Both the position numbers and the translations under genes were made by a program. The notes beneath the pieces are model-generated. The model saw only the letters and a list, made by a program, of their open reading frames with translations, did not search any database and had not been told where the DNA came from. From Bacillus sp. FJAT-27225 (GTDB lineage Bacteria; Bacillota; Bacilli; Bacillales; Cytobacillaceae), in the NCBI RefSeq assembly GCF_001685025.1, contig NZ_MAYU01000001.1, forward strand, positions 248,001-312,000: 64,000 nucleotides of DNA, read 5' to 3'. The stretch's first letter is position 1; each line of letters opens with the position of its first letter. Below, piece by piece: positions 8,904-16,495 of this stretch.

Positions 8904-9417
8904 AGAATTATATTTTTTGGAGACGGATCGTTTACGTATGAGGGAAATGAACAGTCAGGATACGAATCACCTCATGTCTATCTTTTCAGATTCTATTGCC
9001 ATGCAATTTTACCCCGCAACAAAGACTATGGAAGAAGCCGATAAATGGATTACTTGGAATCTGGATCTTTACAAGAATTACGGAGCGGGCCTTTGGATTT
9101 GCGAGCGGAAGGATGATGGCACATTTACAGGGCAGTGCGGGATTGTCCCACAGGTCGTGGACGATGTAAATGAATTGGAAATCGGTTATTTGTTTGCTCG
9201 GGAACATTGGGGCAAAGGATATGCAACTGAAGCTGCGCTAGCGGTGAAAAATTACGGTTTTGGGCAGCTAGGCCTGAACAGGCTTATTTCGATGATATTT
9301 TATAAAAATCAACCTTCGATTCGTGTTGCGGAACGGATCGGCATGGTCCTTGAGAAAAGGACGAGTGTTAAAGACAGGGAAACATTGATTTATTCAGTTT
9401 GCAAGGGAGAGAGTTAA
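8887..9417 (+). CDS. GNAT acetyltransferase, RimJ/RimL type
   Basis: Acetyltransferase of 176 residues of the type that acetylates protein N-termini (RimJ/RimL) or small amines. The N-terminal ETDRLRMRE strand is the signature start of this subgroup, and the acetyl-CoA loop is HWGKGYATEA (about residues 110-119), followed by GLNRLIS and NQPSIRVAERIGM. The GTG start at 8887 follows GGGGGAGGG. It sits in a run of overlapping genes (8637-10317) with a phosphatase next, but no common pathway is evident. The acceptor is unknown. Confidence 0.87.
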   Translation: MDIIDKELYFLETDRLRMREMNSQDTNHLMSIFSDSIAMQFYPATKTMEEADKWITWNLDLYKNYGAGLWICERKDDGTFTGQCGIVPQVVDDVNELEIGYLFAREHWGKGYATEAALAVKNYGFGQLGLNRLISMIFYKNQPSIRVAERIGMVLEKRTSVKDRETLIYSVCKGES

Positions 9418-9418
9418 T

Positions 9419-10018
9419 TTGGAACTATTGCTTATCCGCCACGGCCAATCAGAAGCCGATCTGTTGGGTGTCCATGAAGGCCGGGCTGATTTTCCGCTTA
9501 CGGAACTTGGTCTTGAACAAGCTGCTAAACTGGCAGACTATGTCTCTTCCAATTTAAAACCGGATATCATCGTAGCCAGTCCTCTGAAGCGGGCATTACA
9601 AACTGCAGCAATCCTTCAGGAGGCTATTGGCTGCAAGCTCCATGTCGATGAAACTTTAATGGAATGGAACAATGGTGTGCTCGCTGGCCTTCCATATGAA
9701 GTCGCTGCAACGCGCTATCCCTTGCCAAAAGAAGGTCGGCCTCCTTATGTGCCGATTGAAGGCGGGGAATCGGATCTTGAATTCCGTTTCCGGGCAGAAG
9801 CGTTTTTGCAAAAAGTCATTCATGAACATGCGGATGCTGAAAGGGTTGCGATCGTATCACACGGAGGAATGATATCCAATTTAATTCAGGCGTATTTGAA
9901 ACTTCCCGCCGTAAATGAATTTATTTTTCCAACTGGAGACACTGGTTTCCACAGGCTGGAGGAGAGGAATGGGAACAAAGTCGTCAGGATGTTGAACAGT
10001 CAGGTGCACTTGCTCTAA
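9419..10018 (+). CDS. Histidine phosphatase superfamily protein
   Basis: Phosphoglycerate-mutase-like phosphatase of 199 residues. The phospho-accepting histidine is in LIRHGQSE at residues 5-12; the second catalytic His is in SHGGM near residue 148, and EWNNG holds the usual acidic residue. The family includes broad-specificity phosphatases, cobalamin pathway phosphatases (no cobalamin genes nearby) and mutases; the short length and lack of mutase insertions favour a phosphatase. The TTG start one base after the preceding stop, with AAGGGAGAGAG upstream, indicates translation as part of the 8637-10317 operon. Confidence 0.87.
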   Translation: MELLLIRHGQSEADLLGVHEGRADFPLTELGLEQAAKLADYVSSNLKPDIIVASPLKRALQTAAILQEAIGCKLHVDETLMEWNNGVLAGLPYEVAATRYPLPKEGRPPYVPIEGGESDLEFRFRAEAFLQKVIHEHADAERVAIVSHGGMISNLIQAYLKLPAVNEFIFPTGDTGFHRLEERNGNKVVRMLNSQVHLL

Positions 10019-10035
10019 AAGGGGAGTGGATGCAG

Positions 10036-10317
10036 GTGAAAAGGAAATGGAAAATCGGGGCTGCTATTCTTTTGCTTTTATGTATTTTAACAAATCCCAG
10101 TACGAAGGAATATGTCGCGTTTAGTGGTAATCAGCCCAAAAACCTTGAATTAAGAGTGAAAATTGATCGGACTAATTTCTTTCTTTTTTCAACATACGCT
10201 CCAAAAATTGTTGCGACTGACGAATATGGAATGGTTCACCTTGGGGTATTGGGGAGGTTTTATCAAGTTTCAGATGGTCAGTATGATTATCCATGGTGGC
10301 TGGAACTGCTGAATTAA
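10036..10317 (+). CDS. Small exported or anchored protein, DUF4359-like
   Basis: Begins MKRKWKIGAAILLLLCILTNPSTKEYV, an uncleaved signal/anchor, followed by about 65 extracytoplasmic residues ending in WWLELLN. The TNPSTKEYV motif after the helix and the later GVLGRFYQV strand resemble the DUF4359 family, an assignment made from memory of the motif and therefore tentative. GTG at 10036 has AAGGGGAG at nine bases; ATG at 10030 is in frame but only three bases from that site. Last gene of the operon before a terminator. Confidence 0.7.
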   Translation: MKRKWKIGAAILLLLCILTNPSTKEYVAFSGNQPKNLELRVKIDRTNFFLFSTYAPKIVATDEYGMVHLGVLGRFYQVSDGQYDYPWWLELLN

Positions 10318-10326
10318 ATCATAAAC

Positions 10327-10355
10327 AAAGGCCCGGCATCAGCCAGGCCTTTTTT
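10327..10355 (+). terminator. Rho-independent terminator
   Basis: AAGGCC / GGCCTT arms with a 12-base loop and a T6 tail. It lies between converging genes, ends the 8637-10317 operon and may also serve the minus-strand gene. Confidence 0.8.
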
Positions 10356-10357
10356 AA

Positions 10358-10546
10358 TCATTTTTTACGAAATATTGCTTTAATTGCCAAGAAAATCAAA
10401 TAAAGTGCGGCTATCAAAATGGCAAGTACCGCGATAAAGTGAATGATAGAATGAATTGGGTAAAAAATTGGCCCTGTTAATTTAACATGCAGCAGTGAAA
10501 AGCCAGCCACGATCATAGAAAGCAACATTACGACGAGATAATACAT
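10358..10546 (-). CDS. Small two-helix membrane protein, 62 aa
   Basis: Almost entirely hydrophobic: helices at about residues 2-19 and 35-57 joined by a short loop (KLTGPIFYPIHS), ending in a positive tail (KAIFRKK) that should face the cytoplasm. The ATG is preceded by GAGAGGGGGG on the minus strand. Monocistronic and convergent with the DUF4359-like gene. No function can be assigned. Confidence 0.75.
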   Translation of the reverse strand: MYYLVVMLLSMIVAGFSLLHVKLTGPIFYPIHSIIHFIAVLAILIAALYLIFLAIKAIFRKK

Positions 10547-10685
10547 TCGTGTTCCCCCCTCTCATTATCACTATATGTAAGATGCAAATAGATGGTGAGG
10601 CATGTACTTATAAATGGGTGAATGTCCGGATTAGTGCGATGATTAAAGGAAATAATAAGTGCATAACCGGAGAAGGGGGATTTTC

Positions 10686-10844
10686 ATGGCAGCCAAACGA
10701 ACGGATCGAAAAATTGGTACCGATAAGATGAGCGGTGCTCCTGTCGGGAATGAATTTACTAGTGATAATGCTTTCAGCGATCATGGCCTCGACAATGAGG
10801 AACGCTTAAACAAAGCGCTCCAGAAGGACAGGAAGTCTAAATAA
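10686..10844 (+). CDS. Small hydrophilic protein, 52 aa
   Basis: Starts MAAKRTDRKIGTDKMSG and ends KALQKDRKSK, with a Gly/Asn/Asp-rich middle; charged throughout, no membrane segment. ATG at 10686 follows GAAGGGGGA at the right spacing, while the upstream in-frame ATG at 10659 has no site. A strong terminator comes directly after. Small, polar, separately terminated genes like this are common among spore or stress proteins in bacilli, but the family is not identified. Confidence 0.75.
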   Translation: MAAKRTDRKIGTDKMSGAPVGNEFTSDNAFSDHGLDNEERLNKALQKDRKSK

Positions 10845-10847
10845 GGT

Positions 10848-10873
10848 TGGTGCACTAGTGCACCAGCTTTTTT
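10848..10873 (+). terminator. Rho-independent terminator
   Basis: GGTGCAC / GTGCACC perfect palindrome (TA at the centre) then AGC and seven T residues. Confidence 0.8.
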
Positions 10874-11011
10874 ATTTGCTAAAATAAATAATTCAGCGGT
10901 TTTGAAAGTCATTCTTCAATTGCATAATTTTCTGACAACTGAACACTGCAGGCTTCCCTTTTTAAAAAAATATGATAAGATACTTTTTAAAGAAAAGGGG
11001 GCTGTGTTTAA

Positions 11012-11524
11012 GTGTCACTGCAAAGCGTTAAAGAACATTTAAAACAATGGAATCGGGACCAGGACATAATGGAGTTTGAAACGTCAAGTGCAACGGTGGA
11101 GCTTGCTGCGGAAGCAATCGGAGTGATTCCTGCAAGGATTGCTAAAACTCTTTCATTCAGAGGTGAGGGAGATTCAGCGATTCTGATTGTAGCAGCAGGT
11201 GATGCAAAAATTGATAATAAAAAGTTCCGCCATACGTTTGGATTCAAAGCTCGGATGCTTACGGCTGAGGAAGTGCTTGAGCAGACTGGGCATGCCATTG
11301 GCGGTGTCTGCCCATTCGGGTTAAAAAATGAACTGAATGTTTTTCTAGATGAATCAATGAAACGTTTTACAACTCTTTTCCCGGCCTGTGGAAGCAGCAA
11401 CTCGGCTATTGAAGTTACCCTCGATGAGCTCCAGAACTATTCTTTTGCGACAGGCTGGGTAGACGTCTGCAAAGGGTGGCAGGAAGAAATTGAGGTACAG
11501 CCTCTCGAAGCAGAGGTAAAGTAG
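11012..11524 (+). CDS. YbaK/EbsC-family aminoacyl-tRNA deacylase
   Basis: A 170-residue protein of the YbaK/ProX/EbsC fold, related to the editing domain of prolyl-tRNA synthetase. Family members hydrolyse mischarged tRNAs such as Cys-tRNA(Pro). Supporting segments are RIAKTLSFRG near residue 48, the KIDNKKFRHTFG region, and IGGVCPFGLK, the conserved G-G-(V/T)-x-P-F/L loop of the active site. GTG at 11012 is ten bases after AAAAGGGGG. Two short genes follow in the same direction. The exact tRNA edited cannot be inferred. Confidence 0.85.
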   Translation: MSLQSVKEHLKQWNRDQDIMEFETSSATVELAAEAIGVIPARIAKTLSFRGEGDSAILIVAAGDAKIDNKKFRHTFGFKARMLTAEEVLEQTGHAIGGVCPFGLKNELNVFLDESMKRFTTLFPACGSSNSAIEVTLDELQNYSFATGWVDVCKGWQEEIEVQPLEAEVK

Positions 11525-11563
11525 AACTGGTGTGATTTTGTACAGAAAGCGGGAGGGAAGACC

Positions 11564-11701
11564 TTGTTTAGAAAAATAAAGCAGTTATTTTGCAAACATT
11601 ATTATATAGAAACTTCAGGGTTCTTCTCTCCTGATTGCCGATATGATTCCAACCTAATTTGTACTAAATGTGGTAAACAGGTCACCCGCTACGGTGTTTA
11701 A
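11564..11701 (+). CDS. Small zinc-ribbon-like protein, 45 aa
   Basis: Short frame with TTG start six bases after GGGAGGG. The product begins MFRKIKQLFCKHYYIE and contains a Cys-Lys-His pair near residue 10, a Cys near 25 and a CTKCGK knuckle near residue 33, so four possible zinc ligands (C/H, C, CxxC). It resembles the short Zn-ribbon proteins often found in bacilli and their phages. It lies 39 bases after the YbaK gene and 23 before the next small gene. Confidence 0.7.
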   Translation: MFRKIKQLFCKHYYIETSGFFSPDCRYDSNLICTKCGKQVTRYGV

Positions 11702-11724
11702 CTATTCAAGGAGCAGCGAATGGA

Positions 11725-11904
11725 ATGAAGATTTATAAGCTTAAGAAAGATTTTCAAGGCATAAAAAAAGGAACACACTTTTACTTAATTGCAGAATCAG
11801 AATTTATCGGAGTTAAGGAATTTGTTTTACGTTCTAAAGATTTATCTTTTAGACTATCTCTGAATGAAAAGGAGTTTCAGAGGAATTTCGTCTTAATAAT
11901 GTAA
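11725..11904 (+). CDS. Small protein of unknown function, 59 aa
   Basis: Begins MKIYKLKKDFQGIKKG and ends NFVLIM. Mixed charged and beta-prone composition (YLIAESEFIGVKEFVLRS), with no membrane helix. AAGGAG lies 11 bases before the ATG. An ATG five bases upstream is in another frame and stops after two codons. Its codon choice is A/T-richer than its neighbours. It may belong with the preceding small zinc-ribbon gene as a recently acquired pair; this is inference. Confidence 0.6.
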   Translation: MKIYKLKKDFQGIKKGTHFYLIAESEFIGVKEFVLRSKDLSFRLSLNEKEFQRNFVLIM

Positions 11905-12065
11905 ACCTCGTCTTATGTAATCAGGGTCCATACTCAAACTCCATACTCCTTCTTCTTTCCTCCAAAAAAGTCACTCACCTCTCCGGAAACTATAAATAAC
12001 AGGGTAATAATTGGGCAACCTGTATAAATGAGGAACGGGCATTTTAATAAAAGCGAGGTATCCGC

Positions 12066-12269
12066 ATGGATTTTTCTAAAGAAATGGCATTGGAGCTTGA
12101 AAATATGATTCGTGCTGGTGAAGTTGATCACGATATCGCAGACGATATTTCTGCTGCAGTTCTAGGCCTCCGGAATGGCACCAAATTCCTGGATGATTTT
12201 TATAGGGCAAGCACTCCACACAAAGTGCTTGAGGTATTCGATGAAGTGAGCCAGCGAGTTAAGAGGTAA
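12066..12269 (+). CDS. Small acidic helical protein, 67 aa
   Basis: Starts MDFSKEMALELENMIRAGEVDHD, is predicted all-helical and ends in EVSQRVKR. There is no signal or transmembrane segment. GCGAGGT lies about eight bases before the ATG. A weak stem-loop (12286-12317) follows. The family is not recognised. The 160 bases upstream hold no other gene that I can support. Confidence 0.7.
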   Translation: MDFSKEMALELENMIRAGEVDHDIADDISAAVLGLRNGTKFLDDFYRASTPHKVLEVFDEVSQRVKR

Positions 12270-12285
12270 ATTTCAAATATCCGTA

Positions 12286-12317
12286 AAAGGCCTCATCGGA
12301 TTGTGATAGAGGTCTTT
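12286..12317 (+). terminator. Probable terminator
   Basis: AAAGGCCTC pairs with GAGGTCTTT (one G-U pair) across a 14-base loop; the 3' side is T-rich. Confidence 0.6.
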
Positions 12318-12365
12318 ATTTATGTGGTATGTTAATGGGAAAAGCTGTATTTGGGAGGGTGAAAA

Positions 12366-13133
12366 ATGGCGGACCAAAAACTTATGGATGCTGTTGAGAT
12401 TATAAAAGCATCGAATAATATTGTTGTTTTAACAGGGGCTGGCATCAGTACGGAATCAGGTATAAAGGATTTCAGATCTCGAACTGGGATTTATCAGGAG
12501 GCGCCGGAATACATCCTGTCGTTAGGCTACTTTTTTGACGAGCCTCGCCGATTTTATCAATTTGCATTGGAAAATCTATATCATCCCGATGCAAAGCCAA
12601 ACAAAGGCCACGAAATCCTGGCGAAATGGGAAAGTGAGGGGCGCGTTTCTCAAATTATTACTCAAAATATCGATGGCCTCCACCAGAAGGCCGGCAGCCA
12701 AAATGTCATCGAATTCCACGGCACCATGAATACCGCAACCTGTCAGAACTGCGGGGAAACCTACACGGCAGAGCAAATGTTTCATCGATATAAAACTGTG
12801 GAAGATTTTTATGTGTGCAGCCGCTGTAACACGAAAAATGAGCGGGACCGCTATATCAAGCCGGATGTTGTATTGTTCGGTGATGCGGGCGAATGGTTCA
12901 CACAGCAAGGATTTCAAACGATTCTCGGTTTTCTCGGATCCGCCGATTGTATCCTTGTGCTTGGGTCGAGCTTAAAAGTTGTTCCATTTGCTTCTTTCCC
13001 GCAATACAGGGGAGGGGATGTTCCACTACTTATCATCAACTTGGAAAAAACACCTTACGACAATGAGGAGAATACAGTGTCCATTCATGATTCAATTGGC
13101 AAAACCCTAAAGGAAATTGACCGATTGCTTTAA
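12366..13133 (+). CDS. Sir2-family NAD-dependent protein deacylase
   Basis: Sirtuin of 255 residues that removes acyl groups from lysines using NAD+. The NAD-binding GAGIS is at residues 24-28, followed by GIKDFRS; the TQNIDGLH segment and the catalytic His in EFHGT come next. Two cysteine pairs, CQNC and CSRC, form the structural zinc site and VLFGDAGE precedes the second half of the Rossmann fold. GGGAGGGTG lies at good spacing before the ATG. It is a single gene, ahead of but not obviously linked to des. Confidence 0.92.
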   Translation: MADQKLMDAVEIIKASNNIVVLTGAGISTESGIKDFRSRTGIYQEAPEYILSLGYFFDEPRRFYQFALENLYHPDAKPNKGHEILAKWESEGRVSQIITQNIDGLHQKAGSQNVIEFHGTMNTATCQNCGETYTAEQMFHRYKTVEDFYVCSRCNTKNERDRYIKPDVVLFGDAGEWFTQQGFQTILGFLGSADCILVLGSSLKVVPFASFPQYRGGDVPLLIINLEKTPYDNEENTVSIHDSIGKTLKEIDRLL

Positions 13134-13178
13134 TTTTTTTAAGAAAATGGCCTTTTTTTAAAAAAAATCGTCTAAATA

Positions 13179-13204
13179 TGACATTTGTCATGTAAGTCAC
13201 ATGA
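13179..13204 (+). promoter_or_regulatory. Probable DesR operator pair upstream of des
   Basis: Two overlapping inverted repeats: TGACATTTGTCA (13179-13190) and TCATGTAAGTCACATGA (13188-13204). They lie about 35-60 bases upstream of the predicted -10 hexamer, matching the -28 to -77 region that phosphorylated DesR occupies at the Bacillus subtilis des promoter. The assignment is by position and by the linked desKR genes. Confidence 0.65.
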
Positions 13205-13214
13205 CAGCTGCTAC

Positions 13215-13243
13215 TGCACAACACTTTTCATTTCTCCTATAAT
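13215..13243 (+). promoter_or_regulatory. des promoter, perfect -10 with weak -35
   Basis: TATAAT at 13238-13243 is 17 bases from TGCACA (13215-13220), a poor -35. A strong -10 with a weak -35 next to an activator site is what an activator-dependent promoter needs, consistent with DesR control. Confidence 0.65.
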
Positions 13244-13283
13244 CAAAGTACTAAGATTGGAATGAAAGGGGCTTTTTCTAAAC

Positions 13284-14321
13284 ATGTCTGTTAAAATCCA
13301 ACTAAAAGAGCTCAAAAAACAAGTTGCTCCTTATGAAAAATCTGAGACAACCAAAAGTATCATTCAACTTGCAAATACCATTATTCCGTATTTCATCACA
13401 TGGTATCTTGCCTACAAGGCACTATCTGTAAGCTACTTGCTTACGCTCGTCTTATGTCTTGTTACAGCAGGCTTCATGGTCAGGACGTTTATTATTTTCC
13501 ATGACTGCACCCATCACTCCTTTTTCAAAAACAGGAAGTGGAATAAAATTGTCGGCACCTTTACCGGAATCTTGACGATGTTCCCTTATTCGCAATGGGG
13601 ACGGGATCACAATATCCATCACGCATCCAGCGGAAACCTGGACAAGCGCGGGACAGGTGATATTTGGGTAATGACCGTTGAAGAGTATGCAAAAGCTTCC
13701 TCTTTGGAAAAACTTAAATACAGGTTGTACCGTAACCCACTCATCATGTTTGGGTTGGGACCAATCTGGCTCGTCATGATTAAAAGCCGCTTTAACCGAA
13801 AGGGAGCAAGGCTTCCAGAAAAAATGAACACCTGGATAACAAATGCAGGGATTGTTGCCATTTCCGCTTTGTTGATTTGGGCAATCGGATGGCAGGCTTT
13901 CTTGATGGTAGAATTACCGACCCTATTCATTGCAGGCTCACTTGGCATTTGGCTGTTTTATATCCAGCATACGTTCGAAGATTCCTATTTCGAGCATGAT
14001 CCTGAATGGGAATACGTTCAAGCTGCGGTTGAAGGCAGCTCATATTACAAACTGCCAAAGGTCCTTCAATGGGTGACTGGAAACATCGGTTTCCACCACG
14101 TTCATCATTTGGCGCCGAGGGTACCGAACTACAAGCTCGAAGAAGTTCACAAAAACACCCAGCCGTTGCAGCATGTTCCAACGGTTACATTGTCCACCAG
14201 CCTTGAATCTCTCAAATTCCGTCTCTGGGATGAAAAGAAGAAACGGTTTGTTACGTATTCAGAAGCAAAGGCTTACCTTAAAAACAATGCGGGTGTCTCG
14301 ATGAATCCAAAAACCGAATAG
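13284..14321 (+). CDS. des: Acyl-lipid fatty acid desaturase
   Basis: Integral membrane di-iron desaturase of 345 residues that introduces a cis double bond into membrane-lipid acyl chains to restore fluidity in the cold. The three histidine boxes are visible: HDCTHHS (about residue 75), HNIHHASSG (about 111) and HHVHHL (about 274). Hydrophobic pairs of helices lie between them. Its function is coupled to the downstream desK-desR sensor pair, and operator-like palindromes precede it. The Bacillus subtilis homologue acts at the delta-5 position; regiospecificity here is inferred by similarity of context only. A terminator separates it from desK. Confidence 0.92.
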   Translation: MSVKIQLKELKKQVAPYEKSETTKSIIQLANTIIPYFITWYLAYKALSVSYLLTLVLCLVTAGFMVRTFIIFHDCTHHSFFKNRKWNKIVGTFTGILTMFPYSQWGRDHNIHHASSGNLDKRGTGDIWVMTVEEYAKASSLEKLKYRLYRNPLIMFGLGPIWLVMIKSRFNRKGARLPEKMNTWITNAGIVAISALLIWAIGWQAFLMVELPTLFIAGSLGIWLFYIQHTFEDSYFEHDPEWEYVQAAVEGSSYYKLPKVLQWVTGNIGFHHVHHLAPRVPNYKLEEVHKNTQPLQHVPTVTLSTSLESLKFRLWDEKKKRFVTYSEAKAYLKNNAGVSMNPKTE

Positions 14322-14330
14322 TCTAAACGC

Positions 14331-14357
14331 TCCCCTTCCTTAATAAGAAGGGGAGTC
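14331..14357 (+). terminator. Rho-independent terminator
   Basis: CTCCCCTTC pairs with GAAGGGGAG around a short A/T loop, then TCTTCT. Separates des from desKR. Confidence 0.75.
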
Positions 14358-14387
14358 TTCTATTTCTGTATGGTAAAATAAAGTTAT

Positions 14388-14434
14388 GTGAAACTTCAAT
14401 TAGTCGGAGTCAATACAGCCATTAAATGCGGGAG
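14388..14434 (+). repeat. Collapsed relative of the structured element at 34576
   Basis: GTGAAACTTCAATTAG at the left and ATTAAATGCGGGAG at the right match the two ends of the 260-bp element at 34576-34835 (GTGAAACTTCAATCAG and GTTAATGCGGGAT), with the interior missing. It lies between the des terminator and desK. Confidence 0.5.
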
Positions 14435-14469
14435 CATGTTAGCAAAACAAGGGGGAATGGGGCCGGAAA

Positions 14470-15603
14470 ATGTTTAAACGATATTGGAATTTATTAGGGA
14501 GGACAGGAATATCTCCTTATATATGGACAATTCTTGGGATACTGCCATTTTATTTTATTTCACTAACACCTTCAACTGTAAATATCATTAAGGGAGTCAT
14601 CCTGATTCTGTCATTTTTTGTTATATACCGGCTGGCGTTCCTGGCAAAAGGGTGGACCGTCTATTTATGGACACTTATACTGATCGGCATATCCATTTCA
14701 TTGACAACTTTATTCAGTTATGTGTATTTCGCATTTTTTATTGCATATTTTATTGGCAAACTTAAAAGCAGGATTCCTTTTTTTACACTCTATTCGATTC
14801 ACGTTGTTGGCATGATTACCGCAGTAACGACAAAAATCATCTTACAGGATCCTTTTTTTCAAAAGCAGCTGCCACTTGTGGCTATTGTGGTCATAAGTCT
14901 CATTCTCTTGCCCTTCAGCCTCAGATATCGGAATGAAAAAGAAAAATTGGAAGAAAAGCTAGAAGTCGCAAACCAGAGGATTGCAGAATTAATCAAAATT
15001 GAGGAACGCCAGCGGATTGCGCGCGATCTTCATGATACATTGGGGCAAAAATTGTCTCTTATCGGATTGAAAAGCGACCTCGCCAGAAGGCTTATTCATA
15101 AGGATAGCGAACGGGCAATCGTTGAGATGCAGGACGTCCAGCAAACAGCACGGACTGCGTTGAATGAAGTGCGGAACATGGTAGCCCAGATGCGGGGTAT
15201 CCGCCTGAGTGAAGAAATAATCCGTGTTAAAGAATTGTTAAAAGCTGCAGAAATTGAATTTTCAGGCAGCGAAAACTGGTCACTGCCCAATGTTCCGCTT
15301 CTAGTGGAAAACATTTTAAGCATGTGTTTGAAAGAGGCAGTAACAAATGTCGTTCGCCATAGCAATGCCTCCCATTGCGATATCAGCCTCGAGCATACTC
15401 AAAGTGAAATTACGCTTATTGTCAGTGACAATGGAGTTGGCAAGGTGAACCAGGAAGATTTTTCAAAAGGAAGCGGCCTGTCAGGAATGAAGGAACGCCT
15501 CGATTTCCTTAATGGAACGTTGGAAATTCAAAATGGCCAAGGTACCAAGTTGATTATTAAGGTACCAAAAGTGAAGATAGTAAAAGAGGAGGGATTGAGA
15601 TGA
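14470..15603 (+). CDS. desK: Thermosensor histidine kinase DesK
   Basis: Membrane sensor kinase (377 residues) that reads lipid order and controls DesR phosphorylation. The N-terminal 150 residues contain four to five hydrophobic helices. A charged coiled-coil linker (EKEKLEEKLEV) leads to the HisKA_3 dimerisation helix ERQRIARDLHDTLGQKLS with His188, the same residue number as the phospho-acceptor of Bacillus subtilis DesK. The ATPase domain has the N box KEAVTNVVRHS and the G box SDNGVGK. The start ATG is ten bases after AAGGGGGAATGG. The 3' end overlaps desR by four bases, so the two are translationally coupled. Confidence 0.93.
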   Translation: MFKRYWNLLGRTGISPYIWTILGILPFYFISLTPSTVNIIKGVILILSFFVIYRLAFLAKGWTVYLWTLILIGISISLTTLFSYVYFAFFIAYFIGKLKSRIPFFTLYSIHVVGMITAVTTKIILQDPFFQKQLPLVAIVVISLILLPFSLRYRNEKEKLEEKLEVANQRIAELIKIEERQRIARDLHDTLGQKLSLIGLKSDLARRLIHKDSERAIVEMQDVQQTARTALNEVRNMVAQMRGIRLSEEIIRVKELLKAAEIEFSGSENWSLPNVPLLVENILSMCLKEAVTNVVRHSNASHCDISLEHTQSEITLIVSDNGVGKVNQEDFSKGSGLSGMKERLDFLNGTLEIQNGQGTKLIIKVPKVKIVKEEGLR

Positions 15604-16199
15604 TCCGGATCGTCATTGCTGAGGACCAGCGAATGCTGCTTGGAGCCTTCGGGTCGCTTTTGAATCTGGAAGAAGATATGGAAGTCGTCGGAATGGCGGC
15701 CAATGGGGAAGAGGCTGTCCAGCTGGTCCGGCAACACTCCCCAGATGTATGCATCATGGATATCGAAATGCCAGGAAAAAATGGGCTTGAAGCAGCAGAG
15801 GAATTGAAGGATACCGGCTGCAAAATTATCATTCTGACTACATTTGCACGGCCGGGATATTTTAAACGAGCTATTAAAGCCGGTGTAAGCGCGTATTTAT
15901 TAAAGGACAGCCCAAGTGAAGAGCTTGCCGGCTCCATCCGCAGTGTTGTTTCCGGGAAGAGGATATATGCCCCTGAGCTGATGGATGATTTGTACAGTGA
16001 AGACAATCCGCTTACTGATCGCGAAATGGATGTTTTGGGATTAATCGCAGATGGCAAAAATACAAAGGAAATTGCCAGCGAACTGACACTTTCGCATGGA
16101 ACAGTCCGGAATTACATCTCGGCAATTCTCGACAAGCTGCATGTTACAAACAGGATTGAGGCCATAACCCAGTCAAAAGAAAAGGGCTGGTTTAAATAA
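15600..16199 (+). CDS. desR: Response regulator DesR
   Basis: Two-domain NarL/FixJ-type regulator of 199 residues. The receiver domain shows the acidic pocket AEDQ (residues 7-10), the phospho-acceptor Asp54 in IMDIEMPG (as in Bacillus subtilis DesR), Thr in LTTFA and Lys in LLKDS. The C-terminal LuxR-type helix-turn-helix is LTDREMDVLGLIADG through GTVRNYIS. When phosphorylated it should activate des through the palindromes at 13179-13204. The start overlaps the desK stop by four bases. A terminator follows. Confidence 0.93.
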   Translation: MIRIVIAEDQRMLLGAFGSLLNLEEDMEVVGMAANGEEAVQLVRQHSPDVCIMDIEMPGKNGLEAAEELKDTGCKIIILTTFARPGYFKRAIKAGVSAYLLKDSPSEELAGSIRSVVSGKRIYAPELMDDLYSEDNPLTDREMDVLGLIADGKNTKEIASELTLSHGTVRNYISAILDKLHVTNRIEAITQSKEKGWFK

Positions 16200-16205
16200 T
16201 GTGGA

Positions 16206-16241
16206 AGCCGCTCTGAGATTGGTATCGGAGCGGCTTTTTTG
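16206..16241 (+). terminator. Rho-independent terminator
   Basis: AGCCGCTC / GAGCGGCT arms, 14-base loop, then six T residues. Ends desK-desR. Confidence 0.85.
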
Positions 16242-16261
16242 CATCCTAATTAGGGCTAGAA

Positions 16262-16370
16262 GTGAAGGATGGAAAGACCACTTTTTTCAGGCTGTTCCCG
16301 TCTTCATAAGCACACATGAAGGATTGATAGCCATCGTTTTTTAAGCGGTTCCCGTCTTCTTTCCCTGATG
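16262..16370. repeat. Dispersed repeat family B, two copies
   Basis: Two copies of a TGAAGGATGGAAAGACC ... GTTCCCGTCTTC unit, the GTTCCCGTCTTC cores starting at 16294 and 16348 (54 bp apart). The two ends form an imperfect inverted repeat (GAAGGA.GGAAAG versus GAAGACGGGAAC in complement). The same family recurs three times at 63424-63600. No gene overlaps the interval between desR and the esterase. Confidence 0.85.
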
Positions 16371-16460
16371 GAGTCATGCGAAGTAAGTATTCACAAGCCC
16401 ACACAGACACTTGCTTGAACGAAAAACAAAATAGCCGAAAACCTACTGTCCGTTACATAA

Positions 16461-16486
16461 CAAAACCGCCCCAAATGTTGGGGCGG
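16461..16486 (-). terminator. Rho-independent terminator (minus strand)
   Basis: CCGCCCC / GGGGCGG seven-base stem with a seven-base loop and, on the minus strand, TTTTG. Ends the esterase gene. Confidence 0.8.
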
Positions 16487-16495
16487 ACGGTTTCA

